The notes under the pieces are model-generated. The model was not told the origin of the DNA, ran no database searches, and saw only the letters and a list, made by a program, of their open reading frames with translations. A DNA stretch of 6,747 nucleotides from an uncultured Eubacteriales bacterium (GTDB lineage Bacteria > Bacillota > Clostridia > Lachnospirales > Lachnospiraceae). Where the stretch lies: the NCBI GenBank assembly GCA_900313775.1, contig OMSP01000035.1:1-6747 (forward strand), in the 5' to 3' direction. Position 1 is the first letter of the stretch; every line of letters starts with the position of its first letter. Of the stretch, positions 6,189 through 6,747 are shown one piece after another. The translations under genes and the position numbers were made by a program.

Positions 6189-6746
6189 TCAGGCTTGTAC
6201 CCGCGACAATTCCCACTCCTTGCGTGTCAACCGTGTGATATGCTCTGTACGTATATCATCCATCAGCTTCCAGTGGATGTCTCTGTCAGTGCGCTGGTAG
6301 GTAAAACCGCATTTCTCCTGAGCACGACGGGACTTATCATTACCGTCAAAATACCCGCACCAAAGTGCATTCAGACGCAGATCCTCAAACGCATGCCGGA
6401 TGATCTCGGCGGTCGCCTCAGGAATGATCCCCTGTCCCCAGAAGGGCACGCCGATCCAGAAACCGACCTCGCCCTCATTATCTGGCAGACAGATATTGCT
6501 CTTTTCACCAATCATGAGTCCTATACTGCCGACAGCCCTGTTGTCCCCTTTCAGACAAACAGCATATGTTTCAGGCTCGGAGAGTACAGTCCTTATGATC
6601 TCCCGGCTGTTCTCCACGCCGGTATGCACCGGCCATCCTGCGACCGGTCCGACACGCGGATCCTTGGCATACTCATAAAGGCTTTCCGCATCCGACTCTT
6701 CCCAGGGACGCAGGACCAGCCGTTCAGTTTTCAGTATCATAGTCAT
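6189..6746 (-). CDS. GNAT-family N-acetyltransferase, RimJ/RimL-like
   Basis: The 185-residue product is of typical length for the Acetyltransf_3 (RimJ/RimL-type) branch of GNAT enzymes, which transfer acetyl groups from acetyl-CoA to amino groups. It opens with the usual TERLVLRPWEESDAESLYEY (7-26). The central strand EVGFWIG (93-99) leads into the acetyl-CoA-binding loop PFWGQGIIPEAT (101-112). The late helix motif NDKSRRAQEKCGF (136-148) is also typical. The substrate cannot be told from sequence; a ribosomal protein, another protein N-terminus or a small molecule are all possible. ATG at 6746 is one base from the window edge. ATG at 6740 (giving MILKTERL) is an equally plausible start, the ribosome binding site is out of view, and the true start could lie further upstream. 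No terminator separates it clearly from murE, so some read-through is possible. Confidence 0.9.
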   Translation of the reverse strand: MTMILKTERLVLRPWEESDAESLYEYAKDPRVGPVAGWPVHTGVENSREIIRTVLSEPETYAVCLKGDNRAVGSIGLMIGEKSNICLPDNEGEVGFWIGVPFWGQGIIPEATAEIIRHAFEDLRLNALWCGYFDGNDKSRRAQEKCGFTYQRTDRDIHWKLMDDIRTEHITRLTRKEWELSRVQA

Positions 6747-6747
6747 C

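Noticed and set aside
6184..6194. GCCTG/CAGGC mini-hairpin overlapping the GNAT stop codon, as a terminator
   Set aside because: The stem is only 4-5 bp, the loop is 1-3 nt, and no T-run follows on the minus strand.

Overview
This window looks like chromosomal DNA from a Gram-positive Clostridia-type bacterium, most likely Lachnospiraceae or a close relative. That placement rests on the PriA and MurE protein sequences, on a DUF975 + CmpB membrane fusion typical of that group, on strong AGGAGG ribosome binding sites, and on AT-rich promoters between genes of balanced GC content. It is inference; no database was searched. All supported genes lie on the minus strand, so transcription runs from high to low coordinates. 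The long plus-strand reading frames are antisense shadows of these genes.

From right to left, the window opens with a GNAT-family N-acetyltransferase (6189-6746). It is followed by murE (4637-6100), which has a good sigma-A-type promoter just behind the GNAT stop, and then by priA (2366-4636). The murE stop codon and the priA start codon touch with no gap, so the two are almost certainly co-transcribed and probably translationally coupled. MurE adds the third residue (meso-diaminopimelate, judging from its DNPR motif) to the peptidoglycan precursor. PriA restarts stalled replication forks. The unit therefore joins a cell-wall gene to a replication gene.

The 572-base stretch between priA and the leftmost gene (1794-2365) is not empty. 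It holds a small autonomous minus-strand transcription unit of about 335 nt: a TTGACA-17-TAAAGT promoter, a 10-nt perfect Shine-Dalgarno sequence with an ATG, a 48-codon reading frame that is one base out of phase with that ATG, a region able to form a long stem, and a strong GC-rich intrinsic terminator. This is the least explained and most interesting part of the window.

The leftmost gene (1-1793, running off the window edge) encodes a large multi-pass membrane protein. It fuses an N-terminal DUF975 domain to a C-terminal CmpB-type putative ABC-transporter permease domain through a lysine-rich linker. It has its own likely promoter and ribosome binding site. No mobile element, CRISPR array, tRNA or rRNA was seen, and most of the window is ordinary core-genome content.
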